Assembly (NCBI GenBank): GCA_025716815.1
Contig: JAIXMN010000006.1
Span: 372,001 to 436,000, forward strand
Reading direction: 5' to 3'
From: Dichotomocladium elegans
Taxonomy: Eukaryota; Mucoromycota; Mucoromycetes; Mucorales; Lichtheimiaceae
DNA: 64,000 bases
The notes beneath the pieces were generated by a model. That model worked only from the letters and a program-made list of their open reading frames with translations, was not told the origin of the DNA and did no database searches. Positions 35,801-46,440 of this stretch are shown piece by piece. Each line of letters begins with the position of its first letter. Within the stretch, counting starts at the first letter, position 1. Position numbers and translations under genes: made by a program.

Positions 35801-37612
35801 CCGACACCATGGTAACAAACGACCGTCCTTCGGGAGCCCGTTCTCCAAAAAGCCCGCATACGATGCTCAAGTACTACATCCAGTACCTGTCCCGTTATGA
35901 GCAATCCGAGATTCGAAAATATAAGAATATTTATTTCGTTGGTCCCCATGCGCAAAAAATCAGGGCAGACCCAGATGACGCTACACTCAACTATGGCTAT
36001 GATGATGAACGGGGCGATTATCATCTTGTCATTCAGGACCATCTTGCGTATCGCTACGAGGTGCTAGATACCCTAGGACAGGGATCTTTTGGTCAAGTCG
36101 TAAAATGTTTTGATCACAAGACAGGAGAGACCGTTGCAGTGAAGCTCATCCGGAATAAGAAACGATTCCATGCCCAGGCAATGACCGAAGTCAAAATCCT
36201 GAAGAAATTAGTAGAATGGGTAATGTTTTCTCCACACAATCATATCTACCTGCTTATAATCGTTCTAGGATCCGGAAGATCGATTTCACAATATAAGAAT
36301 GTTGGACTATTTTTATTTTCGAAACCATCTCTGCGTCGCGTTCGAGTGTCTTAGTATAAACCTGTACGAGTTTATCAAGAGCAATAACTTCCAAGGGTTC
36401 AGCCTTAGCCTTATCAGAAGGTAACCTCAGGAGAAACAATGTCAGAGCATATGAACTTTAACCTTTCTATTTAGATTCACCATTCAAATGCTGCAGTCAT
36501 TGTCTCTTCTGTACGAGCACCGCGTTGTCCATTGCGACTTGAAACCAGAAGTAAGATTGGGGTTATACAGGAGCGTCGATAAGAATAAGAAGTGCACACT
36601 TCACTTATGATATTGGGATAGAACATTCTTTTAAAGAGTCCTACAAAGAGCACCATCAAAATAATTGATTTCGGAAGCAGCTGCGTAGAGACCGAAAGAG
36701 GTATTTCTTCGATACGAGCATGTATTTTTCATTAGTCAATATGCTCTTCTAATTCATCAAAAAAATAAGTATACACCTATATTCAAAGCAGGTTCTATCG
36801 TGCTCCGGAAGTCATTTTAGGTATGCTGTTTTAACTTGTGAAGTCAAGCAATTTACGCCACCAACAAATGAAATGTAGGAATGGCGTATGGAACTCCGAT
36901 CGACATGTGGAGTATCGGATGTATACTTGCGGAACTGTACACAGGCATTCCCATCTTCCCCGGCGAAAGCGAGCAGGATCAACTGGCATGCATTATGGAG
37001 ATTCTTGATGCGCCTCCACGATATTTGATAGACCAGAGCAGCCGCCGAAAACTCTTTTTTGGTAAGGATCCAAATGATAAGGAACGATAGTACAAGCCAG
37101 CTAAACCTTTCAAACGTGATGAAAGACTCTGAGGGACTCCCTCGGCCATTCGTTAGTTCACGCGGAAAGGTTAGAAAACCCGGATCCAAATCTGTACCTC
37201 AAGCGCTCCGATGCCATGACATCCTCTTCGTCGACTTTATCGAGAAGTGTTTGCGCTGGGATCCGACTCACCGAATGCGGCCAAACGATGCACTTCGACA
37301 TGAATGGATAGCACAAGGGAGCTGTAACCCCGGAATGCTGAAACCATACCACCCACATACTTGTAGCGATGATACCAGTCCAGTGCATAACCTGGGAATA
37401 ATAAGGTATGCTGGCAGTATGGCACAGATTTTAGGCTCTATGCATTAAGGCGCTCTGGCAATATTAGCACTTATAGTGCTGCGGCTGACAACGTGTCGGC
37501 CCTTGCCAGCTCTGGCTACGGTCGGCTCGAAAGAAAGAAAAGTTCAACGGCACTTGTTGACGACTATTATTATACTGCATCTGGTGTTGGTGTGAACCGC
37601 AGCAGAGTGTAG
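32860..37612 (+). CDS. DYRK-family protein kinase with long disordered N-terminus (Pom1/Dyrk2-like)
   Basis: Dual-specificity tyrosine-regulated kinase, class 2 type. Ten exons: 32860-34833, 34892-35567, 35636-36219, 36269-36420, 36475-36550, 36622-36700, 36770-36820, 36879-37061, 37126-37405, 37450-37612 (1405 aa). Residues 1 to about 950 are low-complexity, Ser/Arg/Pro-rich, with repeated RRxS-type sites. The DYRK-homology box is around [11 protein letters not shown] and [10 protein letters not shown], and the kinase domain runs from about 1023 to 1330: [10 protein letters not shown] (Gly loop), VAVKLIR (Lys), HCDLKPENILL (catalytic loop), DFGSSC, and the activation loop [15 protein letters not shown] with the autophosphorylated YxY. 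These residues predict an active enzyme. A polarity or cell-cycle role as in Pom1 is inference. The last intron (37406-37449) is only 44 nt. Confidence 0.94.
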
Positions 37613-38211
37613 TGATATCTGCTGCAGGAGAAGTGCTCGTTTCAAGCCTGTATATAGCTTCTTTCTTTCTTCATTGTGTCATTTTTTTTATATACTGTGG
37701 ACTCCCACTGGTATTGTATAAAGCACGCCGCTTTACATATAGACGATGAGATGACAGGAAAAGTGTTACCTTTATTCATACGCATAGTATTATCTATTTA
37801 TGATTTGATTCTTTCTATCTCCTTCTATGCCTTAGGATGTTGTAGATATTTATCATCGAGATCGATTATAGCCAGCAAAAATAGTAAAGGAAACCCAAAA
37901 TAATTACTTATTGTTCAAACGGCAAACCCACGATGTGTCGTGCATATATTTTGGCGGTTACACCGTAGCTAATAGTAACGACTCAAGCGTAACAATAGAA
38001 ATAAAGAGTAACGGATAGATGATCTTTATTGTATGGGACTTCTCGGACATTTATACTTTTGCTTTCTAATAATAATCACCGAAAGAGAGAAAAGTGAAAT
38101 AGGCGTGGGCTACACGTCCATCGAGAGGACCGTGAAGAGCGATAAAAATAATGAGGACATTTGATTGGTCGAGCAGTCTGTGCTACGGCAGGTGCCCAAT
38201 TTTCAAAAAGG
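37613..38211. other. intergenic, kinase 3' end to tRNA
   Basis: About 600 bp of AT-rich sequence with polyadenylation-like stretches. No gene seen. Confidence 0.4.
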
Positions 38212-38283
38212 GGGTCGACCGGGATTTGAACCCGGGACCTCTCCGACCCAAACGGAGAATGATAGCCACTACACCATCGACCC
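38212..38283 (-). tRNA. tRNA-Pro(TGG)
   Basis: A 72-nt cloverleaf on the minus strand. The acceptor stem GGGTCGA pairs perfectly with TCGACCC at the 3' end. An A box (TGGTGTAGTGG) and B box (GGTTCAAATCC) are present. The anticodon stem CTCCG/CGGAG encloses the loop TTTGGGT, giving anticodon TGG. There is no intron. A run of five T follows on the minus strand (plus coordinates about 38206-38210), which fits a Pol III terminator. It borders the transposon island. Confidence 0.95.
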
Positions 38284-38524
38284 ATCTTCTTTCACCACAT
38301 GGCATATTTTACATGATAAAACTGAGCTTTCCGGAAAGTCACGTGAGGCGACGCTGTAACGTGGTTATATCAATTTCAGCGAGGCTGCGCCAGGAGTCTA
38401 CATACAAATCTGTATGCTTTTTGTAGCATGCCAACAACAAAGCTATTTCATTGTGATTTCTAGACTACCTTCCATAGCGAGCAGATTTCCTTTTTTTTTT
38501 TCATTGGATTTTCTTGACCGTTTA

Positions 38525-39527
38525 GCTGGTTGAAATTTTACAAGCAATTAGAGACAGGCACACTCCGATAGTCGGTTATTATTGGGGGAACACCGACTAA
38601 AGATGTACCTTGTTCTTCTTTCCAATAATAAAATCCATTCTTATCGAGTCTCGCGAGTCATCATCCCATAAACGCATATCTAGCACCTCTTTTTTTTTTT
38701 TACAGAGTTTGAAGGGGAATTTGCCTGTACTGATTTGGACATTCGCTTGAATATTTGATAGGCTATCAATTAAAACATACACTCTTTTCCAAAACCAAAG
38801 TCGCAGGATGGCAAATCGAATGTCACATGCACGCACGGAAAGATGTCGCACAAAAAAAGCTTGGCAAATCCATTTCTATAAAAATTCATCCTTTTCACTC
38901 TTTCTCTTTTATACACTTTTACAATCTGAAATAAGCAATCTTTTTTTCTACGAAGATGGCCAAGGCCATGTCGTTGATGAGCGTGGCTGTCCTGAACCTA
39001 TGGACTATGTCATTGATGAGGAAATGTACTCACTGCAATCCGTTTGTTCTCACACTGAATATCTGCGTAGCATATCTTCCAAAGATGACTCTGGGCTTGT
39101 TGCTACGCACATTCCCAAACAAAAGGAGACAGACATTCGGATGAAAGAAGCGGGTTTCAAGCGCAGTTACACAGCATACACGGACCAAGACAAGGTCAGA
39201 TTTTTCAAATTGATGTTTGAGGAGGTCTTAAGTGCATCAGCTGCTGCAAAACTGCTAGGAATCCATGTTCGTTCAGCACAGCGATGGGCATTACAGTAAG
39301 AAAAGAACCCTGACAGCATTTTAAGGAACGTAGAAGCAGAGGGCCGATCGTGTAATCTCAATGAAGAGCATTAGAAAGTTACAATACATTTATTGTTCTA
39401 GAATCCAATTGTCGTTTAATATAGCCGTACTCAAAAGAATCCTATATCGAGAAGAGTAAGTTTATTCTTGGAAAGAACAAAGAACTGTCGGAGTGTGCTT
39501 GTCTCTTTTGTCAATGAGCCATTCAGC
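38525..39527 (+). mobile_element. decayed Tc1/mariner-type (DDE) element with inverted ends
   Basis: About 1.0 kb flanked by TA (38523-38524 and 39528-39529) with imperfect terminal inverted repeats. GAGACAGGCACACTCCGATA at 38551 is matched on the opposite strand by GAGACAAGCACACTCCGACA ending at 39505, and similarity continues into a TTCTTTCCAA-ATAA stretch. Inside, 38947-39298 encodes the N-terminal part of a transposase-like protein, including VIDEEMYSLQSV, EAGFKRSYTAYTDQDKVRFF and a helix-turn-helix-like end (ASAAAKLLGIHVRSAQRW). After that the frame breaks with stops near 39297 and 39355. The catalytic DDE part is absent, so this is an internally deleted, non-autonomous copy. Similar N-terminal coding recurs at 57053-57410. 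Confidence 0.75.
38947..39298 (+). pseudogene. transposase N-terminal fragment
   Basis: An open segment with a helix-turn-helix-like region (residues SAAAKLLGIHVRSAQRW) typical of the DNA-binding half of Tc1-type transposases. It has no intact start or catalytic domain and ends at TAA 39297-39299. It is alignable by eye to the fossil at 57053-57410 (both show a DE-G-P-M then V-EE-YSL-SV pattern). Confidence 0.65.
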
Positions 39528-39847
39528 TAGGATATTGTAACGCCGAAGCTGGTTATCAAACGGAATAATGAAGTAATGGCTTTCAGGAGACCACTATGAA
39601 ATTTAATGTTTTCATTGTAATATTCAGAGAAATTATTCATTATGTACCTACACTTCCTGAACGTATGGATAAGGATGACAGCAGTGTCGTGTTTTGTTGT
39701 GTTGTAAGAGACTGAGAAAGTACGAAAAGAAGTACAATCTTCCTACACTACACAAGTGCCGAATTATTCTTGAGATGGTCTCTTGGAATTACTTGTTGGA
39801 ATTGTTTGGGATTTCATTGTTGATTTCAGACCGCCCTCATGTTGATA

Positions 39848-40018
39848 CAGTGGGCGCCCCTTATAGTGATACCCTCGGTTCCAGGAAATCGCATCATTAA
39901 ATGAATTATCACTATAACGAATTGGAATAAGCCCTACCTGGCAATTTTGTTCTTCATAAAGTGTATCGCTATAATGAATTATCATTATAATGAATATCAC
40001 TGTAACGAGCGACCACTG
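39848..40018. mobile_element. 171-bp MITE with TA target duplication (pogo/Tigger-like ends)
   Basis: The left end CAGTGGGCGCCCCTTATAGT and the right end (read on the minus strand) CAGTGGTCGCTCGTTACAGT form a terminal inverted repeat over at least 22 nt with a few mismatches. Both sides are flanked by TA (39846-39847, 40019-40020), the target duplication of Tc1/mariner/pogo elements. The interior is AT-rich with repeated TATAATGAATTATCA-like palindromic units and no coding potential. It lies 245 bp before the Fanzor start codon. Confidence 0.85.
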
Positions 40019-40084
40019 TAAAACCACATTAAGAAACCCAATGGGAAAAAGAGAAACACTGTGGAGATGGATCATTGCTGACAC

Positions 40085-40093
40085 TATAAATAG
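40085..40093 (+). promoter_or_regulatory. TATA box upstream of the Fanzor gene
   Basis: TATAAATAG lies about 170 nt upstream of the Fanzor ATG at 40263 and just outside the right end of the MITE (40018). The match to a core TATA element is good. Its use is inferred. Confidence 0.5.
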
Positions 40094-40262
40094 TGATGCT
40101 CAAGCAAACTGTCCCTTTCCATCATCCACATACAAAACTAGAGCCCATACAGCCTACAGAAAATAACACAGCACCACATTTACGGTTGAAGGTAATACGG
40201 CCGCTTTCATACTCGTCTCTGCGATACTAAGAAATAATATACCCTAGGTCTTCACCCACCAA

Positions 40263-42456
40263 ATGGCCCAACCCCACCGCCCCGTCATTTCCGAAGGCAT
40301 GCGCACTGGCCACAACATTGACCGCACTGGCCGTATAATTGGGGTGAAATCGTCCATACGGGGCATCGGCTGGCGACAGCAGTACCGTGAACGTCTGTAT
40401 CAGTTGGTCGACCTTGTCTACAACACCACAACACAGGCGTACGCGTTCGCCAAATATATTTTCATCAACGAGGCAGCGCGCGATCCAGCTTTTAACATCC
40501 AGGAAAACATCACAGAGAAGTTCTTTTCAGAAGTTTGGCTCTCCATGGTTAACAAAGCCGAACGCCGCACCCAAGGCGAAACCGGCCGCATCCGAGAACT
40601 AATTAATTGCCACAAGGATGAGTGCCTTCGGATATCCGGATACGACAGGCCTGCGTTCCCTTATTCCCAGCAATGTTCTTCTTACGAAGGCACCAAGATT
40701 TATACTGCTTATGTGAATAATATCCACATGCGGTTCGGGCAACACCTTCGGCGTGTCATCAATGTCATACTGAATCTACGTCAGCGAAAAGCCAACCGCA
40801 AGCGAGAGTTAATCGCACAGGGCCTAAGCCCCGATCAGGTACGCCAGGATCTTTATGAAACCATCACCCGGCATGCCACAGGATTCAAGCTAGCAATTGC
40901 CCGTCGAGGTGTTTTGAGGGAAGACATTAACGCCGAACCTGGATTTCTTCGGGAAGCATACGATATCCTACAACCTGTCTTAAACGCTTACCCCCGAAAC
41001 CACCAATTCCAACACCAGAGTATCTATTACGACGCCAAGGCCAATCCTGTTAAGCATTTCAACGCCTTCTTCCAGCTTGCACGTGTTTGTCAACAGAACG
41101 GAATACGCGGATTCTACTGTTTTCCACTTCGTCGCTCGTGGTCACCATGCTACATGGAGATTGATACGAAAATCCTTTGCTACCATATCCTGGGCTGCAA
41201 AATGGAATCCCACACAAGCAATATGGAGTACTGGAGACGTGTTGTAAACCTGAAATCAAGAGCTTTCAAACCCCAAGAATCCGAGCTGCTCCAATTTCGT
41301 GGGACTATTCACACTGACGGCGTCGGTGTTACTGTGTTCAAGAAGACAAATGGCCTTCAATCAGGTTTCGGACAGAGATTTGGCATCCAGAGCGAAGATA
41401 TCGAGTACGTCACCCCGCAGATAGTCCGGAACGAAGACTATAGAGGACAATGGGTCACCATTGATCCTGGCAGAAGGGACCTGTTGTATTGCGTTCATGA
41501 GAACTCGTCACCCGACAACCACCAGACCTTCCGATATACAAAGCAGCTCCAAGATCATACACGGAAGACCAAACGGTATCGCAGACTTCGAGAACGACTC
41601 AAGTTAGAGCGACCCGAGGACGCGTTGGCTGAGCAGAATCTATCTCAATTTCAAAGTCATACGCTTTCCGTGCCCAACTACGACGAATGCCTCGCCGCCA
41701 AGAACAGGGTCTCTGTAGTTCTCAAGTCTTTCTACGCGACAACCACTACGAACCACCCGAACCCACAATTTCTTTTTCGAAAACTTCGCCTGTCAGCGTT
41801 TTACAAGAAGCAGCAAGCAGATGAAAAGCTTCTCGACTCTTTGAATGCGAAGTTTGGCAGTAGGTCCGTTTTCGTGATGGGAAATTGGTCTGCGCCGCAT
41901 ACAAGATATCACGAGCCTATCCGTGGTGTCGGCTTCCGGCGGCTGTTGAAAAAGAACAATTGCAATATTTATTTGATCGACGAGTGCAAGACAAGCAAGT
42001 GCTGCCCTATATGTGACAATGAAAGCCTTGCTACCTATAAAATGGTTCCTAATCCACGCCCATATCGACGACCCGACAATCCGCTCACGATCTGCCATGG
42101 CCTGTTACGGCATGAAGGACGGGCATGTTGTGTTATATTTCCAAAAGATTTTAATATTTTGATGTTTCAATAGATGCACAAATCAAAACTGTACAGCAGG
42201 CATGGCAGAGGGTGTTCGTCAACCAAGGTTATGGAACCGGGATCTGGCGGCGGCTCTTAACATGCATCATATCCTCCGGGGTCTTCGGGAAGATGGTATC
42301 ATCCCAGCAAGGTTCCAGAGAAGAAATGCTGCACAAGCGTCCGCAGCTGGTGGAAGACCACACTCACCTGAACCAGAGCAGCGCAGCGTGAGACCACGAC
42401 GGGCAAGGCCAGGAAGGCCACGAGGTGCACGCTCTGGCGGGTCGAGACGACCGTAA
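40263..42456 (+). CDS. Fanzor (eukaryotic TnpB-like) RNA-guided nuclease
   Basis: Eukaryotic homologue of transposon-encoded TnpB. Family members are RNA-guided DNA nucleases using an omega-RNA. Exons 40263-42109 and 42174-42456 (709 aa), joined by a GC-AG intron (42110-42173). The N-terminal half is the helical, nucleic-acid-binding part. The RuvC-I aspartate is D401 in WVTIDPGRRDLL. A segment RYHEPIRGVGFRRLLKK (E551) and LIDECKTS (D573/E574) covers the RuvC-II region, where Fanzors rearrange the glutamate. The zinc ribbon is CCPIC (581-584), with CHGLLRC (611-617) and C622. The RuvC-III aspartate is D639 in WNRDLAAALNM. The tail is basic and Arg/Pro-rich. Splicing restores the second cysteine pair and RuvC-III; unspliced, the protein stops at 42173 without them. 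615 codons run without a break, so it looks young and possibly active. Confidence 0.94.
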
Positions 42457-42475
42457 CCCCAACCAAGAATTTTCC

Positions 42476-42544
42476 GCGTCAGTTATCGCTGACGCACCCA
42501 GGATAACCACAGCCCTTCGGGGCAAGCCCCCTTCCTTTGGAAGG
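42476..42544 (+). ncRNA. candidate omega-RNA scaffold (three tandem hairpins) 3' of Fanzor
   Basis: Starting 20 nt after the Fanzor stop, three perfect stem-loops lie in a row. 42476-42495 has stem GCGTCAG with loop TTATCG. 42512-42523 is GCCC-TTCG-GGGC, an exceptionally stable UUCG tetraloop. 42530-42544 has stem CCTTCC with loop TTT. In OMEGA systems the guide RNA scaffold is transcribed from the 3' end of the nuclease gene into its downstream flank, and the guide is read from sequence beyond the transposon end. Position and structure density fit that role. No transcript evidence is available here. Confidence 0.55.
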
Positions 42545-43624
42545 ACGGTGTGTTGTAAGTCAACGGGATTGGAGAAGGCGTAATGTTTTCTGCTGACTAA
42601 CAGGGTTTAATCCATGGATGCGAAATCTTTTTACCTATTGATACGACAAATTTATATAATTCTATGCGACATTTTTCTTGTATTTTGCACGACATTATTT
42701 TATCTTGTTTACGACATTTATTTTTGAAAATAAAGTATATGTGCAAATGTGCCATTTGTTCCCTGACGACGCAACCGTAACAAGTTTTGGCTATTGACAT
42801 CCCAGAATGAATAACGAGCTATAACGCATTAACTCGATGCTCGAACGTATAGACATGAGAGGGATTGTAGCAGTAACTGCAGTGACGAGTTGTCCGTTAA
42901 CGGTCGATCAAGGTACTACAAGGATAACGATCATGGGCAAGCCCACATCTCCCGGGGAGGGGGTGGATATTATGTACCCTATTCACTTCCTTGTACGACG
43001 AACCATTGTATCTACCACTGATAACTATATTCTGCTACCGTTACAATATAAGCAATGATGCCCTATGACGCTGTAAATGCCCATGTTGTATTATTATATT
43101 CAGTACTCTTCGCAGCTTCTCCTTGTAAGTGTTCGCACGACGGTGCATGGTATGGATACGTCATGAGCGCAAAACAGTACCATAAAACACATTGTTGACC
43201 AATAAACCTGCCACTTCAATTGTTTTTCTCAAATTGACACTTGTTAGGACTCTCTACCATATCTGGAATGTTTTCCTGTATTCGCGTGTAAGTTGCAAGG
43301 AACCGGATGGTATCATGCTTAATTACACTTTCTACTCTCGATGCAATGCCCAGTGCTGTAGCTACTACCGCTTCACGTGAGGGATACACACTTGAGCCTA
43401 TATTGTGTAGCCTGTTCCTTTGTTCAGGCCATGTCAAAAAATTGACGTGTCCGTAGTAAAATAGGCTACCTTTTTTTTTTTTGGCCGCAAGGCATCGTTG
43501 AAATGATCGTGCATTCATTCCTTCTGTGAAACTTAGTGACTGCCCGACGTGGGGGGGGGGAAAGGCACAAAGTACCACTTTTTTCCACAGGTCTTTCTTT
43601 TCTGGCCTCGCATTTCCCGCCAAC
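42545..43624. other. AT-rich flank between Fanzor and TGT, with short degenerate repeats
   Basis: About 1.1 kb. 42641-42725 contains four loosely spaced copies of a TACGACA/GCGACATT/CACGACATT/TACGACATT motif about 20-25 nt apart, possibly subterminal repeats of the mobile element. The last copy, running into GAAAATAAAGTATA (42726-42739), resembles 59318-59350. There is a GGGG run near 43551-43560. No gene seen. Confidence 0.4.
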
Positions 43625-45159
43625 ATGAAGAGTGCCCTTAAATTCGAAACGCTTGCACGATGCTCAACTACAAAGGCGCGAGCTTCGGTTCTTACGCTGC
43701 CTCATGGTCCCGTCAATACGCCTGTCTTTATGCCTGTGGGAACCCAGGGCACTTTGAAGGGCCTGACACCACGCCAACTCGAAGATCTCAACTGTCAGAT
43801 CATGCTAAACAACACCTATCATTTGGTAAGTTTTCTCGATCGCTAATGTCTCGTGAGAAATAAATGTTCACTCGCGGCTTTACAGGGCTTAAAACCTGGT
43901 CAAGAAACGCTTGATCTTGTCGGTGGGGCACACAAGTTTCAGCAATGGAACCGCAATCTCCTCACGGTAAAATAGATTGTGAAGGGAGGACAGGTCTGGT
44001 AGCTTATACTACGCAGGATAGTGGCGGATTCCAGATGGTTTCTCTCTTGAAGCTTGCCAAGATCACCGAGGTAAAAGAAAAACCATTTAGAAGAACAAAG
44101 AAATTCAGTACTGATTTTGCTGCGATAGGAAGGAGTCCAGTTTGCTTCACCGCATGACGGATCGTTGATGATGCTGACACCGGAGCATTCGATGTCTCTG
44201 CAAAACTCGATTGGTGCGGATATCATGATGCAGCTTGACGATGTGATTTCCTCACTGACAACCGGGCCACGGGTTGAGGAAGCCATGTGGCGATCGATTC
44301 GATGGCTTGATCGTTGCATTGCTGCACATAAGAATCCAGATCGGCAGAACCTTTTTGCAATCATTCAGGGCGGCCTGAACAAGGATTTGCGGAAGAAATG
44401 CGTGGAGGAAATGGTGAAGCGTGACACACCCGGTTACGCAGTTGGTGGACTTAGCGGTGGAGAGGAGAAGGATGTTTTCTGGCAAATGTAAGTTGCGATC
44501 CAATGACGAGGCGATCAAAGACTGATCCCTTATCTATCTCGTTTTAGCGTTACACTCTGTACCGATCTTTTGCCAAAGACCAAACCCATTTACTGTATGG
44601 GTGTAGGGTGAGTAAGGGAGTTAGAGAGCGTTTAAGACACGATTGACGGAGTATTGTACTGTATTAGCTATGCCGAAGACCTGGTGGTGTGCGTTGCACT
44701 AGGTGTAGACATGTTCGATTGTGTTTTCCCTACCCGCACTGCTGTAAGTTCAAATATCTAATACTGAACAAGGTCAAATTTGTGCTAATAGTTTGAGATT
44801 GTTAGCGCTTCGGTAATGCGCTGACAATGAAAGGAACCCTTTCGCTCAAGTCTGGCAAGTTCGCGAATGACTTCGGGCCAATTGAGGAAGGATGCGACTG
44901 CTCAACATGCAAAGACTACACCCGCTCTTACGTTCACCTTGTTACCACCCGTGACACGGTAGGCTGCCATCTTGTCTCCATTCACAACGTAGCCTTCCAG
45001 TTACGATTAATGCGGGAGATGCGAGAAGCCATCATCGCGGACAATTTCCCAGCATGGATCATACAATTCTTTGATGGATACTTTGGAGGTGATAAGAGCC
45101 GATACCCAACGTGGGCTGTTAACGCACTCAAGAGTGTCAATGTGGACCTGATGGCATAA
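43625..45159 (+). CDS. QTRT1: queuine tRNA-ribosyltransferase catalytic subunit (eukaryotic TGT)
   Basis: Exchanges guanine-34 for queuine in tRNAs with GUN anticodons; in eukaryotes it works as a QTRT1/QTRT2 heterodimer. Seven exons: 43625-43825, 43886-43966, 44017-44070, 44129-44487, 44548-44607, 44668-44743, 44806-45159 (394 aa). Substrate and catalytic landmarks are present: [38 protein letters not shown] (catalytic Asp), [31 protein letters not shown], and the nucleophile region [14 protein letters not shown]. Zinc is bound by CDCSTC and a downstream His. All introns are short (about 50-65 nt) and in consistent phase. Queuine is salvaged, not made, by eukaryotes, so the gene implies uptake from diet or bacteria. 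Confidence 0.96.
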
Positions 45160-46139
45160 AATTTAATACTACCCTTGTATCATTTATCAATCATAACCCT
45201 TGCTTACATACTTTCCTTCTTCTGAAAAGCTGGCATATATAGAAACTTTTGTCGCCTGACGACCCACCATTTAATCATAAACAGGTGACTTCCCAATACA
45301 TCCATCAGCTGCATTGTACCACGTGGAGGTAGTCAACTCGTTTTCATTCATCATATACCTCTTTCTGATCTCGCTGCTTACTCTGAAGCGCCTAACTACC
45401 GGCATTAAAGTCATGCGAGATATCGCAATAATACATGTTGGCCAATCAAATGTTCATTCTTCAATTTTGATGGCCCAGCTGCTCGAATTTGTAAGAAAGG
45501 CAAGTGCAGAGGCGCGTGTTTGTCCATAGTAGTTAATATCTTGTAATCAACACCGAGTGAGACAGAGCGGTTATCAGTGATGGGCTATTCAAGCCTCTAG
45601 CAGCACTGGCAGTGTCGGATTTCCCATAACCGCTTAGTAAATTTCTGCGCTTTTCCCTTTTACTGCGCCATATTCTATGTTTGCCTGGTGCATCCGAAGC
45701 ATTAATGATCATCGCGAATTGACCTAGTAAAGATATAGAAAATGCTTCTATTTGGCGTCGACCTATCGAACGTGAAGTATTCACCTGACTTTGAAGTATT
45801 TGTATGTTGACTTAGCTGGTCCTTTGATCAACTTCGTTCTACTTAGTTCGGGTGCTAAGATCGCTGGTTGCTTTATATCCCGAAAACAATGTAATTCGTA
45901 AAACACAAGGAACATCGCGTAAGTTTATACGAAACCGTCATATCAACCATTAAAAAGATTTCTTTAGTCAACAGAAACATGAAGCTCACCCCATACATAT
46001 TAGCTTGCTAACAGGCCGCACCACTCATACCAAGATGTGCACGTGGCTATAATCACGGCGAAGAATAGGTGGTGTGACAGGAATAGGAGCAGGAGCAAGG
46101 ACAAGCATCACCAGAAGCAACGATACGATCGTGAATGTG

Positions 46140-46440
46140 TCACAATGGCGGCAATGAAGCAAGCGAAACGCGGGTCAAAGGCAAATTAGGCCGGTGAGCT
46201 CGGGGACAAGCAGAAGACAGCGTAAAAAGTGGCAGTACCTCGCGAATGGGGAACGCCAGAAGTAGCGGTTCCTCGATAAAAAAAAAAAACGGAAAATACA
46301 TGCCCGAAAGTAGCCAAACCTCGACCCCGGAGTGGGCCGGTATCGGTTTTGAACTTTTTTCCACGGCTCGTAAAGTACAGTTACGATTTGGCAATCTGCA
46401 AGGATAGAACATGTTTGATTCAAATAGAAGTAAGTCGATG
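46140..46440 (-). repeat. solo end fragment of the DDE-element repeat family
   Basis: 46330-46440 (CCACGGCTCGTAAAGTAC, then GGCAATCTGCAAGGATAGAAC and AAGTAAGTCGATG) is visibly similar to 47671-47785 and, inverted, to 58740-58870. The adjoining 46140-46330 is weakly similar to 58870-59200 on the other strand, with common TTGCTTCTGG-type words. It appears to be the tail end of the same repeat family without its transposase portion. Confidence 0.55.

Noticed and set aside
39694..40084. two small frames either side of 39.9 kb
   Set aside because: They run across the MITE and its flanks; composition is AT-rich with no protein signature.
42641..42739. possible CRISPR-like array
   Set aside because: The repeats are short, degenerate and in eukaryotic DNA, with spacing irregular and no spacers of constant length.
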